From contig NZ_KB898471.1 of NCBI RefSeq assembly GCF_000377645.1, positions 186,001-250,000 of the forward strand: a DNA stretch of 64,000 nt, read 5' to 3'. The DNA is from Thiomonas sp. FB-6. Its GTDB lineage: Bacteria > Pseudomonadota > Gammaproteobacteria > Burkholderiales > Burkholderiaceae_C. Positions 52,325 through 61,346 of this stretch are shown here, piece after piece (positions within the stretch are counted from its first letter, which is position 1; the number at the start of each line of letters is the position of its first letter). Position numbers and translations under genes: made by a program. The notes under the pieces are model-generated. The model was not told the DNA's origin, made no database searches, and was given only the letters and a program-made list of their open reading frames with translations.

Positions 52325-53163
52325 GCCGCGACGAATGGCTGCGCGCCTGCGGCGTGGAGCGCGCGGACGCGCTGGTGCTGTTGCGCGAACTCGCCGGCGT
52401 GTCGCGCGCGGCGCTGCTGGCGCACCCCGAGGCCGCGCTGGAGCCTCGATGCCTGGCGCAACTGGAGCGTGCGGGGGCTCGCCTGCGCGCCGGCGAGCCG
52501 CTGGCCTACGTGCTGGGCTGGCGCGAGTTCTACGGGCTGCGCCTGGAAGTCGGGCCGCAGGTGCTGATTCCGCGTGCCGACACCGAAGTGCTGGTGGAGT
52601 TCGCGCTCGCGCACCTGGAGCCATGCGGCCCCGCCGAGGTGCTGGACCTGGGCACCGGCAGCGGCGCCATCGCCATCGCCATCGCGCACGAGCGCCCGGC
52701 CGCGCGCGTGCAGGGGGTCGACACCAGCGCCGAGGCCCTGGAGCTGGCGCGGCGCAATGCGCGGCGCCTGCTGCCGGCGGCGCGGCCCGGCGGCGTGCCG
52801 CTCTGGCATCTGGGCGACTGGATGCAGGCGCTGCCCCCCGACGCGGGCGACTTCGACCTCATCGTCTCCAACCCGCCCTACGTGGCCGAGGACGACCCGC
52901 ACCTGCAGGCGCTGCGCCACGAGCCTGCCCTGGCCCTGGTGGGCGGGCGTGCCAGCGCCGACGGCCTGGCGGACATCCGCCTGCTGGTGGCGCAGGCGGC
53001 GCCGCGCCTGCGCGCCAGGGGCTGGCTGGCGCTGGAACACGGCTACGACCAGGCAGCCGCGGTTCGCCAACTGCTGCTTCGGGTCGGACTGCGCGAGGTA
53101 CACAGCCTGCGCGACCTGGCCGGCATCGAGCGTGTCAGCGCGGGACGCGCACCGGGGCCATGA
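52321..53163 (+). CDS. prmC: Peptide chain release factor N5-glutamine methyltransferase
   Basis: A 280-residue PrmC/HemK. The N-terminal helical release-factor-binding domain (residues ~1-75) precedes a Rossmann methyltransferase with VLDLGTGSGAIAIAI and the NPPY motif (IVSNPPYVAEDD). It methylates the GGQ glutamine of RF1/RF2. The start is GTG, with AGGAGGG from the third repeat as ribosome site. No kdsB or adk lies between it and the lpxK region as in many relatives. Confidence 0.94.
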   Translation: MSRDEWLRACGVERADALVLLRELAGVSRAALLAHPEAALEPRCLAQLERAGARLRAGEPLAYVLGWREFYGLRLEVGPQVLIPRADTEVLVEFALAHLEPCGPAEVLDLGTGSGAIAIAIAHERPAARVQGVDTSAEALELARRNARRLLPAARPGGVPLWHLGDWMQALPPDAGDFDLIVSNPPYVAEDDPHLQALRHEPALALVGGRASADGLADIRLLVAQAAPRLRARGWLALEHGYDQAAAVRQLLLRVGLREVHSLRDLAGIERVSAGRAPGP

Positions 53164-53242
53164 CCCCGCGAGGCGCGAAACGGCGGTCTTTCCTACAATT
53201 CGAAAAGTTTCCTGACTTTCCACCCGCTTCGCGAGGCCTCCG

Positions 53243-53560
53243 ATGTCCGACGCACTGCAACGCATCGACCAACTGGTCAAATCCAACGAGGTGGTGCTGT
53301 TCATGAAAGGCACCCCGCAATTCCCGCAATGCGGCTTTTCCGGCCGCGCGGTCCAGATCCTGAAGGCCTGCGGCGTGGCGCAGTTCGCCACCGTGAACGT
53401 GCTGGAGGACACCGAGGCGCGCCAGGCCGTGAAGGATTACGCCAACTGGCCCACCATTCCCCAGTTGTACGTGCGCGGCGAATTCGTCGGCGGCTCGGAC
53501 ATCATGACCGAGATGTACCAGAGCGGCGAACTCAAGGAACTGCTGGGCGGCGGCGCCTGA
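53243..53560 (+). CDS. grxD: Monothiol glutaredoxin Grx4
   Basis: A 105-residue CGFS-type glutaredoxin. The active site lies in [15 protein letters not shown] contacts in [19 protein letters not shown]. It binds and delivers 2Fe-2S clusters with BolA partners. The placement after prmC is common in betaproteobacteria. An AT-richer stretch at 53190-53220 may hold its promoter. Confidence 0.95.
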   Translation: MSDALQRIDQLVKSNEVVLFMKGTPQFPQCGFSGRAVQILKACGVAQFATVNVLEDTEARQAVKDYANWPTIPQLYVRGEFVGGSDIMTEMYQSGELKELLGGGA

Positions 53561-53603
53561 GCCGCGCCCCCCGCGGCGCGGCCTTGGGCCCAGACTTCCG
53601 AAC

Positions 53604-54224
53604 GTGTCCTCCCCGCCCTCCGTGCAAAGCCCGCCGCCGCGCCTGATCGTCGGCATCACCGGCGCCACCGGCGCCGTGTACGGCGTGCGCCTGCTGCAGC
53701 ACCTGCGCCGCCTGGGAGGCGTGCGCAGCCATCTGGTGGTCAGCCCCGCGGGCTGGATGAGCCTGCGCGCCGAGACGGATCTGGAGCGCCGCGACGTGGA
53801 GGCCCTGGCCGACGAGGTGCACCCGATCGGCGACGTGGCCGCCAGCATCGCCAGCGGCTCCTTCGCCACGCTGGGCATGGTGGTCGCCCCCTGCTCCATG
53901 AAGACCCTGGCGGCCGTGGCCCACGGGCTGTCGGACAACCTGTTGTCGCGCGCCGCCGACGTCTGCCTGAAGGAGCGCCGCCGCCTGGTGCTGCTGGCGC
54001 GCGAGACGCCGCTGAACCTGGCCCATCTGCGCAACATGACCCTGGTCACCGAAATGGGCGGGGTGGTGATGCCGCCGCTGCCCGCGCTGTACCTGCGGCC
54101 GCGCAGTCTGGAGGAGATGGTGGACCATACCCTCGGGCGCGTGCTCGAGCAGTTCGGGCTGGCCCATGACCTCGCGCCGGCCTGGACCGGATGGCCGGCG
54201 CCGGAGGGCGCGGGACGCGCCTGA
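53604..54224 (+). CDS. ubiX: UbiX flavin prenyltransferase
   Basis: A 206-residue prenyltransferase that makes prenylated FMN for UbiD decarboxylase in ubiquinone synthesis. It shows IVGITGATGAVYGVRLL, APCSMKTLAAVAHG, LVLLARETPLNLAHLRNM and the C-terminal region. Start GTG at 53604. It is convergent with the UbiH-type hydroxylase gene. Confidence 0.95.
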   Translation: MSSPPSVQSPPPRLIVGITGATGAVYGVRLLQHLRRLGGVRSHLVVSPAGWMSLRAETDLERRDVEALADEVHPIGDVAASIASGSFATLGMVVAPCSMKTLAAVAHGLSDNLLSRAADVCLKERRRLVLLARETPLNLAHLRNMTLVTEMGGVVMPPLPALYLRPRSLEEMVDHTLGRVLEQFGLAHDLAPAWTGWPAPEGAGRA

Positions 54225-54251
54225 GGCGGCCGGGCACCTTGGCGAGGGCGC

Positions 54252-54276
54252 AAAAAGGGGCGCCAACAAGGGCGCC
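54252..54276 (-). terminator. Terminator-like hairpin after the UbiH-type gene
   Basis: On the minus strand GGCGCC-cttgtt-GGCGCC forms a 6-bp stem followed by CCTTTTT, 18 bases beyond the hydroxylase stop. It can end the leftward pepP-hydroxylase transcript. Confidence 0.6.
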
Positions 54277-54294
54277 AGCGAGCGTGCGGGCGCC

Positions 54295-55572
54295 TCAGGA
54301 GCGCCAGCCGAACAGCATGTGCCGTTGCAGCGCGCGGCGCAAGGGCCAGGCCGCCGACAAGGCCGCCAGCGCCCCGGCGCGCAGCGCGGCGGCGCCCGGC
54401 AGGTTCCAGGTGAAGCCGCGCGCCAGCAGGTCGGTCAGCCCGAGCAGCACCGCGCGGTCGGGCAGGCGCGCCAGGTCGTAGCGCCGCAAGGCGGCGCCCA
54501 CGCCCGCGGCGTCGACCTCGGCCAGCAGGCGCGCCAGCGCCGCGCTGTCGCGCAAGCCCAGGTTCAGGCCCTGTCCGGCCACCGGGTGCAGGGTCTGCGC
54601 GGCGTTGCCCAGCTGCACGGTGCGCGCGCGGCGGGTGCGCAGGCGCGCGTTCAAACCCAGCGGATAGCTGCCGAACAGGCGCAGCTCCAGGGCGTGCCCG
54701 CACGCCGCGGGCAGCAGTTGCTGCAATGCGCGCAAGGCCTGCGCCGGCTCCTGGCGCAGCAGTTCCTGCGCGCGCTCGGGCGGCACGCACCAGACCAGCG
54801 CGTAGTCGGCGCCGCGGGGCAGCAGCGCCACCGGGCCGTGGGGCGTGAAGCGCTCCACCGCCAGGCCCTCGTGGGGGCGGTCGCAGCGCAACTGGCCGAT
54901 CAACGCGGTCTGGCCGTAGTCACGGTGCAGCTCGCGCTGAGCCTGGTCGTGGAAGGCTCCGCCTTCGGCGAGCACGGCCAGATCGAATTCCTGCCCGGGC
55001 TCCGCCGCCTGCGCGGCACGCTGGTCGGCATCGGTGCCGCCGGCGCGGGCGGGATCGCCGGCCGGTTCCACGAGCACCGACTGCGCCAGCTCGCGCACGC
55101 GCACCGGGCTGGCGTAGCGCACCTCGATGCCGGCCTCGCGCGCCGCGGCCTGCAGCGCGCCCAGCAATTCACCGTAGCGCACCGTGTAGCCCAGGGCGGG
55201 CAGCGCCGCCTCCTCGGCCCGCAGCATCACCCGCGGCAGCGAGCTCAGCCCCGGCGCATGCTGGGACACGTGGATCTGCCGGATCGCCGTGGCCGCGTCG
55301 GCGGGCCAGGCGCGCAGCGCCTGCAGCATCTGGCGGCTGCCCTCGGACAGGGCCAGCACGCGGGGATCCTGCAGCGCGGCCTGCGCATCGGGCTGGGCGT
55401 CGAAGACCTGCAGCTCGGCCGTGCTGCCCAGTTGACGCATCTGCAGCGCCAGGCTCAGCCCCACCGGGCCGGCGCCGACCACGGCCACGCGCGGCGCCAG
55501 CGCCCCGCCCGCGGCCGCGCCGTCGCGGCGCTCCGCCGCACTGGCGGGGGCCGTGCAACAGGACTCGCGCAT
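54295..55572 (-). CDS. FAD-dependent ubiquinone hydroxylase (UbiH/VisC family)
   Basis: A 425-residue aromatic-ring hydroxylase. The FAD Rossmann motif VAVVGAGPVGLSLALQM is near residue 30; the second FAD motif GNAAQTLHPVAGQGLNLGLRD is near residue 340. It belongs to the UbiH/UbiF/UbiI/VisC group that hydroxylates the ubiquinone ring; the carbon position cannot be assigned from sequence. Its ATG overlaps the pepP stop (TGATG), the common pepP-ubiH linkage. Confidence 0.9.
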   Translation of the reverse strand: MRESCCTAPASAAERRDGAAAGGALAPRVAVVGAGPVGLSLALQMRQLGSTAELQVFDAQPDAQAALQDPRVLALSEGSRQMLQALRAWPADAATAIRQIHVSQHAPGLSSLPRVMLRAEEAALPALGYTVRYGELLGALQAAAREAGIEVRYASPVRVRELAQSVLVEPAGDPARAGGTDADQRAAQAAEPGQEFDLAVLAEGGAFHDQAQRELHRDYGQTALIGQLRCDRPHEGLAVERFTPHGPVALLPRGADYALVWCVPPERAQELLRQEPAQALRALQQLLPAACGHALELRLFGSYPLGLNARLRTRRARTVQLGNAAQTLHPVAGQGLNLGLRDSAALARLLAEVDAAGVGAALRRYDLARLPDRAVLLGLTDLLARGFTWNLPGAAALRAGALAALSAAWPLRRALQRHMLFGWRS

Positions 55573-57005
55573 CAGCCCTCCATCACCCGTTCGATGTCGG
55601 CCACGGTCTTGGGGGCCTGCAGGGTCAGCACCTCGCAATCGCCCTGCGCACGCACCAGCACGTCGTCCTCGATGCGGATGCCGATGTCGTGGTAAGCCTC
55701 GGGCAGGTCGGCGGCGGCGCGCACGTACAGGCCCGGCTCGATGGTCAGGACCATGCCCGGGCGCAGCACGCGCGCGGCCGGCACGCGGGCTCCGTCGGGC
55801 AGCATGCGCGGCGCCTCGCCGGGCTCGGAATACTCGCCGCAATCGTGCACGTCCATGCCCAGCCAGTGGCTGGTGCGGTGCATGTAGAAGCGGCGGTAGG
55901 CCCCGGTGTGCAGCACCGCGTCCACGTCGGGAGCGGCCGACCGCGCGATCAGCCCGGTGTCGAGCAGGCCCTGCGCGAGCACGCGCAGCGCGGCCTCGTG
56001 GGGGTCGGTGAAGCGCGCGCCGGCGCGGGTGGCCTCGATGGCGGCGCGCTGGGAATCCAGCACGATTTCGTAGAGCTCGCGCTGCGGGCCCGAGAATCGC
56101 CCGCCCACCGGGAAGGTGCGGGTGATGTCGCTGGCGTAGCCGTCGAGTTCGCAACCGGCGTCGATCAGGCACAGGCTGCCGCGGCGCAGCAGCGCGTTGC
56201 CGGCGCGATAGTGCAGGATGCAGGCGTTCGCGCCGGCGGCGACGATGCTGCCGTAGGCCGGGGCCTGCGCACCGCCGCGGCGGAAGGCGTGCAGCAGCTC
56301 GGCCTCCAGGTGGTATTCGCGCAATTCCTGCGGCGCCGCGGCGCCGGCCGCCCGCATGGCACGCCGGTGGGCTTCGCTGGAGATCTCGGCGGCGCGGCGC
56401 ATCACCTGCAGCTCGTAGTCGTCCTTGAACAGGCGCATCTCGTCCAGCGCCGCGCACAGGTCCTGCTGCGCGGTGGGCGCATGATGGCCGGCGCGCGCCT
56501 GCGCGCGCACCGCCTGCAGCCAGCCCTGCAGGCGCGTCTCCAGCCCCTCGTGCACGCCGAAGGGCCACCACACGGCGCCGCGGTCCAGCAGCATGCGCGG
56601 CAGCAGCGCGTCGATCTCCTCGATGGAGCCGGCGGCGTCGAAGCCGAAGGCCTCGCGTGCGGCTTCGGGGCCGAAACGCACGCCGTCCCAGATCTCGCGC
56701 TCGGCATCCTTGGGGCGGCACAGCAACGTGCTGCGCGAGCTGCCGTCGCGCTCCACCTCGAGCACCAGCAGGCTGTGCGGCTCGGTGAAAGCGCTGAGAT
56801 AGTAGAAATAACTATCGTGCCGGTATGGGTAATCGGCGTCGCGGTTGCGCATGCGCTCGGGCGCGGTCGGCACCAGCGCGACGCCGCCGCCGGCATCGGC
56901 GATACGCCGGGCGAGCTGGGCGCGGCGCAAGGCGCACTGGCGCAGCAGCTGCGCGTCGGGGGCTTCGGGAGCAGTGGCGCTGGACAGGATGGGGACTGCG
57001 GACAT
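55572..57005 (-). CDS. pepP: Xaa-Pro aminopeptidase (aminopeptidase P)
   Basis: A 477-residue M24B metallopeptidase. The N-terminal AMP_N domain includes RNRDADYPYRHDSYFYYLS. The pita-bread domain has metal-binding DAGCELDGYASDITRTFPVGG, HTSHWLGMDVHD and the distal Glu in TIEPGLYV. It removes N-terminal residues preceding proline. It is upstream of the UbiH-type gene in the same transcript. Confidence 0.95.
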   Translation of the reverse strand: MSAVPILSSATAPEAPDAQLLRQCALRRAQLARRIADAGGGVALVPTAPERMRNRDADYPYRHDSYFYYLSAFTEPHSLLVLEVERDGSSRSTLLCRPKDAEREIWDGVRFGPEAAREAFGFDAAGSIEEIDALLPRMLLDRGAVWWPFGVHEGLETRLQGWLQAVRAQARAGHHAPTAQQDLCAALDEMRLFKDDYELQVMRRAAEISSEAHRRAMRAAGAAAPQELREYHLEAELLHAFRRGGAQAPAYGSIVAAGANACILHYRAGNALLRRGSLCLIDAGCELDGYASDITRTFPVGGRFSGPQRELYEIVLDSQRAAIEATRAGARFTDPHEAALRVLAQGLLDTGLIARSAAPDVDAVLHTGAYRRFYMHRTSHWLGMDVHDCGEYSEPGEAPRMLPDGARVPAARVLRPGMVLTIEPGLYVRAAADLPEAYHDIGIRIEDDVLVRAQGDCEVLTLQAPKTVADIERVMEG

Positions 57006-57050
57006 CGTGGGGCGGGATGGGAGGGCGCGGAACGCGCCGCAACCTCGAGC

Positions 57051-57791
57051 TTAACCCCGAGCGGCCCCGCCACGCTGGGGTTCGGGCCATGCCCCGGCGC
57101 GCAGCCGGGCATCCAGCTCGGCGAGCTGCGCGGGTGTGCCCAGGTTGTGCCAGGCGCCGCGCCAGTGCTCGCCGCTGACCCGCCCGGCCTCCACCTCCGC
57201 GTACAGCCAGGGAAACAGCTTCCAGGCCTGGCGCGCGGGGCGCCCGGCGAACAAGCCGGCATGGAACACCGCGATGTTGCCGTAGTTGAGCCGCTCGCCC
57301 TCGCGGCGCACGCGCCCGCCGGCATCCAGCGCCATGTCGCCGCCGAGGTGGTGGGCGGGGTTGTCGGCCAACACGAAATGCGCGCTGGTGGAGCGCGGGT
57401 CGGCCGCGATGCGTGCCGCCGCGTCGTGCAGGCGCGCGTAGTCGAATTCCGTGTAGATGTCGGCACTGAGCACGGCGAAGGGCGCCGCCTCGGGCCCGCC
57501 CAGCAGGGGCAGCGCCGTGGCCACCGCGCCGCCGGTCTCCCAGGCCTGCTCGGGCTCGCGCGAATAGTCGATGCGCAGGTCCCAGCGCGAACCGTCGCCC
57601 AGCGCCTCGGCCAGGCGCTCGCCCAGCCAGCCCAGGTTGACCACCAGTTCGCGGATCCCCGCCCGGCGCAGGCGCTCGATCTGCCACACGATCAGCGGCT
57701 TGCCCGCCAGCTCCAGCAGGGGCTTGGGCAGGTGGTCGGTCAAGGGGCGCATGCGCTCGCCGCGCCCGGCGGCCAGGATCAGGGCCTTCAT
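57051..57791 (-). CDS. murU: N-acetylmuramate alpha-1-phosphate uridylyltransferase
   Basis: A 246-residue nucleotidyltransferase with LILAAGRGERMRPLT and KPLLELAGKPLI. With AmgK it recycles peptidoglycan MurNAc to UDP-MurNAc, bypassing GlmU/MurA steps. It overlaps in function and location with the upstream amgK gene (10-base gap), supporting the assignment over generic sugar nucleotidyltransferases. Confidence 0.92.
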   Translation of the reverse strand: MKALILAAGRGERMRPLTDHLPKPLLELAGKPLIVWQIERLRRAGIRELVVNLGWLGERLAEALGDGSRWDLRIDYSREPEQAWETGGAVATALPLLGGPEAAPFAVLSADIYTEFDYARLHDAAARIAADPRSTSAHFVLADNPAHHLGGDMALDAGGRVRREGERLNYGNIAVFHAGLFAGRPARQAWKLFPWLYAEVEAGRVSGEHWRGAWHNLGTPAQLAELDARLRAGAWPEPQRGGAARG

Positions 57792-57800
57792 GACGGCGTC

Positions 57801-58889
57801 CTAGAAGGTGTAGGCGTCGCGGCGCGCCACGCCGTGCAGGCGGTCGAGCAGGCGCAGCAAGGGCGCGAATTCGGCGTAGCGCCCCGCGACCGCGCGCACG
57901 TAGGACAGCACCAGCGGCAGGTCGCCGAGATACTGCGCCTTGCCGTCGCGGTGGTACAGGCGCGAGAAGATGCCCAGCACCTTGAGCTGGCGCTGCAGGC
58001 CCATCCATTCGAAGTCGCGGTAGAAGGCGCCGAAATCCGGATTCACCGGCAGCCCGGCGGCCCGCGCCCCATCCCAGTAGCGGATCGCCCAGTCGATCTG
58101 CTGCTGCTCCGGCCAGGCGATGTAGGCGTCGCGCAGCAGCGAGACCAGGTCGTAGGTGATGGGGCCCAACACCGCGTCCTGGAAATCCAGCACGCCGGGG
58201 TTGCCGCGTTCGCACTGCGCGTCCAGCACCATCAGGTTGCGGCTGTGATAGTCGCGATGCACCAGCACCACGGGCTGGGCCAGCACGTTGTCCAGCAGGG
58301 CGTCCATGACCCGGCGCAGACCCTGGCGTTCTTCGTCGCGCAACTCGGCCTGCATCTGCAGGCGCAGGTACCAGGCCTCGAACAGATCCATTTCGGCCTG
58401 CAGGCGCTGGCGGTCGTAGGCGGGCAGCTCGGCCCGCACGCCCTGCAGGCGCACCAGCGCGCCCAGCGCGTCGCGCATCAGCGCATCGCAGCGTGCCGCG
58501 TCGCCCGCGGCGCGCGCCTGGTTCAGGGCGTCCAGGTAGGTGGTGCCGCCCAGGTCGGACAGCAGCACGAAGCCCTGGGCGTCGTCGCGCGCGAGCACCC
58601 GGGGCGCCGACAGTCCTCCCTCTCGCAGCAGCCCGGCGATGCGGCAGAAGGCCCCGACGTCCTCCTGGGCCGGCGGCGCGTCCATGACGATGAGCGAGGC
58701 GTCGCCGCCCGCCGCCGCGTCCACGCGGAAGTAGCGCCGGAAACTGGCGTCGGCCGAGGCCGGGCGCAGGCTGGCGGGGTGCAGGGCGATGCCGCCCGGG
58801 GAGGACTGCAGCCAGGCGCGCAGGGCGGCGAGCCGCGGATCGGCCTCGGACGAGGATGGGGATGGGGATTCAGGGTGGGTGGACGTCAT
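57801..58889 (-). CDS. amgK: N-acetylmuramate/N-acetylglucosamine kinase
   Basis: A 362-residue aminoglycoside-phosphotransferase-fold kinase that phosphorylates MurNAc at C1 in cell-wall recycling. The catalytic loop is VLVHRDYHSRNLMVL and the metal motif VLDFQDAVLGPITYDL. The start MTSTHPESPSPSS gives a short disordered N-terminus. It is the first gene of an amgK-murU operon and divergent from lptD, as in many betaproteobacteria. Confidence 0.93.
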   Translation of the reverse strand: MTSTHPESPSPSSSEADPRLAALRAWLQSSPGGIALHPASLRPASADASFRRYFRVDAAAGGDASLIVMDAPPAQEDVGAFCRIAGLLREGGLSAPRVLARDDAQGFVLLSDLGGTTYLDALNQARAAGDAARCDALMRDALGALVRLQGVRAELPAYDRQRLQAEMDLFEAWYLRLQMQAELRDEERQGLRRVMDALLDNVLAQPVVLVHRDYHSRNLMVLDAQCERGNPGVLDFQDAVLGPITYDLVSLLRDAYIAWPEQQQIDWAIRYWDGARAAGLPVNPDFGAFYRDFEWMGLQRQLKVLGIFSRLYHRDGKAQYLGDLPLVLSYVRAVAGRYAEFAPLLRLLDRLHGVARRDAYTF

Positions 58890-59078
58890 CGGCAGGGGGC
58901 GGCGCGGCCACGAAATCGCAAGCGCCGGGGGGATTCCTATAATCGGCGCCGATTCTAGGAGGCCGCGGCCCGTGGCCGCCGGCCCCGTGCGCGGTTTCAT
59001 CCGCGCCTGGGCCCGTAACCCACCCGTCCAGTGCTCCTTTTGCCGCAGATTCCGCCTCGTGCCCCGCGCCACGCCCGT

Positions 59079-61346
59079 ATGCGCGTGCTGGTGGCCGCCA
59101 TCGGCCTGATGCTCAGCCGCGGCTACGCCGCAGCGGCCGGCGCGCCCGCGCCGGGCGCGAGCCAGCCCGGGCCGGTCCTGCGCCCGAGCACGACCTTGCT
59201 GGAGCGCCTGCCGCCGCAGGTGCGCCCGGTCGAGCCGGTGTTCGTCGACGCCGGGCAGCTCAGCATGCAGCCCGACATCCGGCTCGACGCCAGCGGCGCG
59301 GTGCAGTTGCGCCGGCATTCCATCGTGTTCAAGGCCGACGCGCTGCACGACGACCTGGTGACCGACGAGATCGATGCCCAGGGCAACGTGCGCATCGTGC
59401 GCGACGGCAACGTGTTCAGCGGCCCCAGCCTGCGCTTCAACCTGGACAGCAGCACCGGGACCATGCCCGATGCGCACTATTTCTTCAACCGCACGCAAGG
59501 CGGAGGCCAGGCGGCGGTGGTGCACTTCCTCGGCAGCCAGCACCTGCAGGCCGAGCAGGCCACCTACACCACCTGCACCGAGTCGCCGGTCGACTGGGTG
59601 CTGCAGGCTACCCACCTGGACCTGAATTTCGGCTCCGACACCGGCGTGGTCGACGACGGCCGCGTGAAATTCAAGGGCGTGACCATCCTGCCGCTGCCCT
59701 ACGCCAGCTTCCCGCTGACCACCGCGCGCAAGTCCGGGCTGCTGCCGCCCACCATCGGGCTGGACAGCCGCAACGGCCTGGACTGGGCCCAGCCCTACTA
59801 CTGGAACATCGCGCCGAACTACGACGCTACGATCACGCCGCGCCTGCTGCTGCGCCGCGGCTTGATGGGCAGCGCGGCGGTGCGCTGGCTGCAGCCCTCC
59901 TACAGCGGCAACGCCATCGTGGACTACCTGCCCGAGGACCACGGCGACGACGGCCGGTCGCGCTGGGCCACGGTGCTGCAGCAGTGGGGCACGCTGGCCA
60001 GCAACGTCAGCTACGGCCTGAACCTGCAGCGCGTGTCCGACAACAACTGGTGGCAGGACTTCGGCAGCGTCGACCCGGTGATCGGCGCCAACCGCACGCT
60101 GCCGCAACAGGGACAGGTGACCTGGTCGCAGCCCAACGGCATGGTGCAGGCCAGTTTCAATACCTGGCAGACCCTGCAGAGCACGGTCTCGCCGGTGGCG
60201 GTGCCCTACGACGTACAGCACCAGTTGCTGGGCAGCTGGCAAAGCAGCAACGTCACCGGGCTGCAGTGGCAGCTCGACGCGGCCACGGCGCGCTTCACCA
60301 ACAGCACGCCCACGCTGCTGTCGGGGGACCGCAGCTACGTGGACCCCACGCTCAGCCTGCCCTTCGTGGCGCCGCAGGGCTTCGTCACGCCGGCCCTGCA
60401 CCTGTACGCGGCCAACTACACCACCGACACGCCGATGGCCGACGGCCGCAGCTCGGCCTCCCGCTCGGTGCCCAGCTTCAGCCTGGACTCGGGCCTGGTG
60501 TTCGAGCGCCCCACCCACGCCTTCGGCCGCCAGCTCACGCAGACCCTGGAGCCGCGCCTTTACTACGTCTACACGCCCTACCGCGCGCAGCAGAACCTGC
60601 CGAATTTCGACAGCGCGGCGCTGGACCTGAACCTGGCGACCATCTACACCGACAACCTGTTCTCGGGCAACGACCGCATCGCCGACGCCAACAACATCAC
60701 CGCGGGGGCCACGACCCGCTGGCTCGACGCGAGCAGCGGAGCCGAATACGCCAGCCTGACGGTGGCGCAGCGGGTGCTGCTGAGCCCGCAGCGCGTGACC
60801 CTGACCGGCGCGCCCGTGCCCAAGGGCCTGAGCGACGCCTTCCTGCTGGGCTCCCTGTCGATGACGCCGGCCTGGAGCGTCAATGCCGGAATCGACTACA
60901 ACATGGGCTTGAAGCAACTGGCACAGGCCAACTTCGGCGCCCAGTGGCATGTCGGGGACTTCAAGAACCTGAGCCTGTCCTATCTGACCCAGAGTGCCAC
61001 GGCCACGCAGATTCCGCTGCGCTACGTGAACGGCGCGTGGCAGTGGCGCCTGTCGTCGCGCTGGTATGCGGTGGGGCAGGCGGACTACAGCCTGCAGGAC
61101 CGCAGCCTGAACAACGGCCTGTTCGGCTTCGAGTACGACGGGGGTTGCTGGGTGGGTCGCATCGTGCTGCAACGCCAGTCGCTGACCTCCCAGAGCGGGA
61201 CCACGCGCATCCTGTTCCAGCTGGAGCTCTCGGGCTTTTCCCGTCTGGGCAACAATCCGCTGGGGGCGCTGCAGCAAAATATCCCCGGTTATCAACTGGT
61301 GCATCAACCGACGGCCCCTCCGAGCCGCTACGTGAACTATGAATAA
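59079..61346 (+). CDS. lptD: LPS-assembly protein LptD
   Basis: A 755-residue outer-membrane LPS translocon. A signal peptide (MRVLVAAIGLMLSRGYAAAA) is followed by the OstA/LptA-like periplasmic domain (residues ~70-200) and a large beta-barrel. Only two cysteines remain in the mature protein, in TTCTESPVDW and DGGCWVGR, corresponding to one inter-domain disulfide. A GTG 48 bases upstream is an alternative start. Its stop overlaps surA by eight bases. Confidence 0.94.
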   Translation: MRVLVAAIGLMLSRGYAAAAGAPAPGASQPGPVLRPSTTLLERLPPQVRPVEPVFVDAGQLSMQPDIRLDASGAVQLRRHSIVFKADALHDDLVTDEIDAQGNVRIVRDGNVFSGPSLRFNLDSSTGTMPDAHYFFNRTQGGGQAAVVHFLGSQHLQAEQATYTTCTESPVDWVLQATHLDLNFGSDTGVVDDGRVKFKGVTILPLPYASFPLTTARKSGLLPPTIGLDSRNGLDWAQPYYWNIAPNYDATITPRLLLRRGLMGSAAVRWLQPSYSGNAIVDYLPEDHGDDGRSRWATVLQQWGTLASNVSYGLNLQRVSDNNWWQDFGSVDPVIGANRTLPQQGQVTWSQPNGMVQASFNTWQTLQSTVSPVAVPYDVQHQLLGSWQSSNVTGLQWQLDAATARFTNSTPTLLSGDRSYVDPTLSLPFVAPQGFVTPALHLYAANYTTDTPMADGRSSASRSVPSFSLDSGLVFERPTHAFGRQLTQTLEPRLYYVYTPYRAQQNLPNFDSAALDLNLATIYTDNLFSGNDRIADANNITAGATTRWLDASSGAEYASLTVAQRVLLSPQRVTLTGAPVPKGLSDAFLLGSLSMTPAWSVNAGIDYNMGLKQLAQANFGAQWHVGDFKNLSLSYLTQSATATQIPLRYVNGAWQWRLSSRWYAVGQADYSLQDRSLNNGLFGFEYDGGCWVGRIVLQRQSLTSQSGTTRILFQLELSGFSRLGNNPLGALQQNIPGYQLVHQPTAPPSRYVNYE

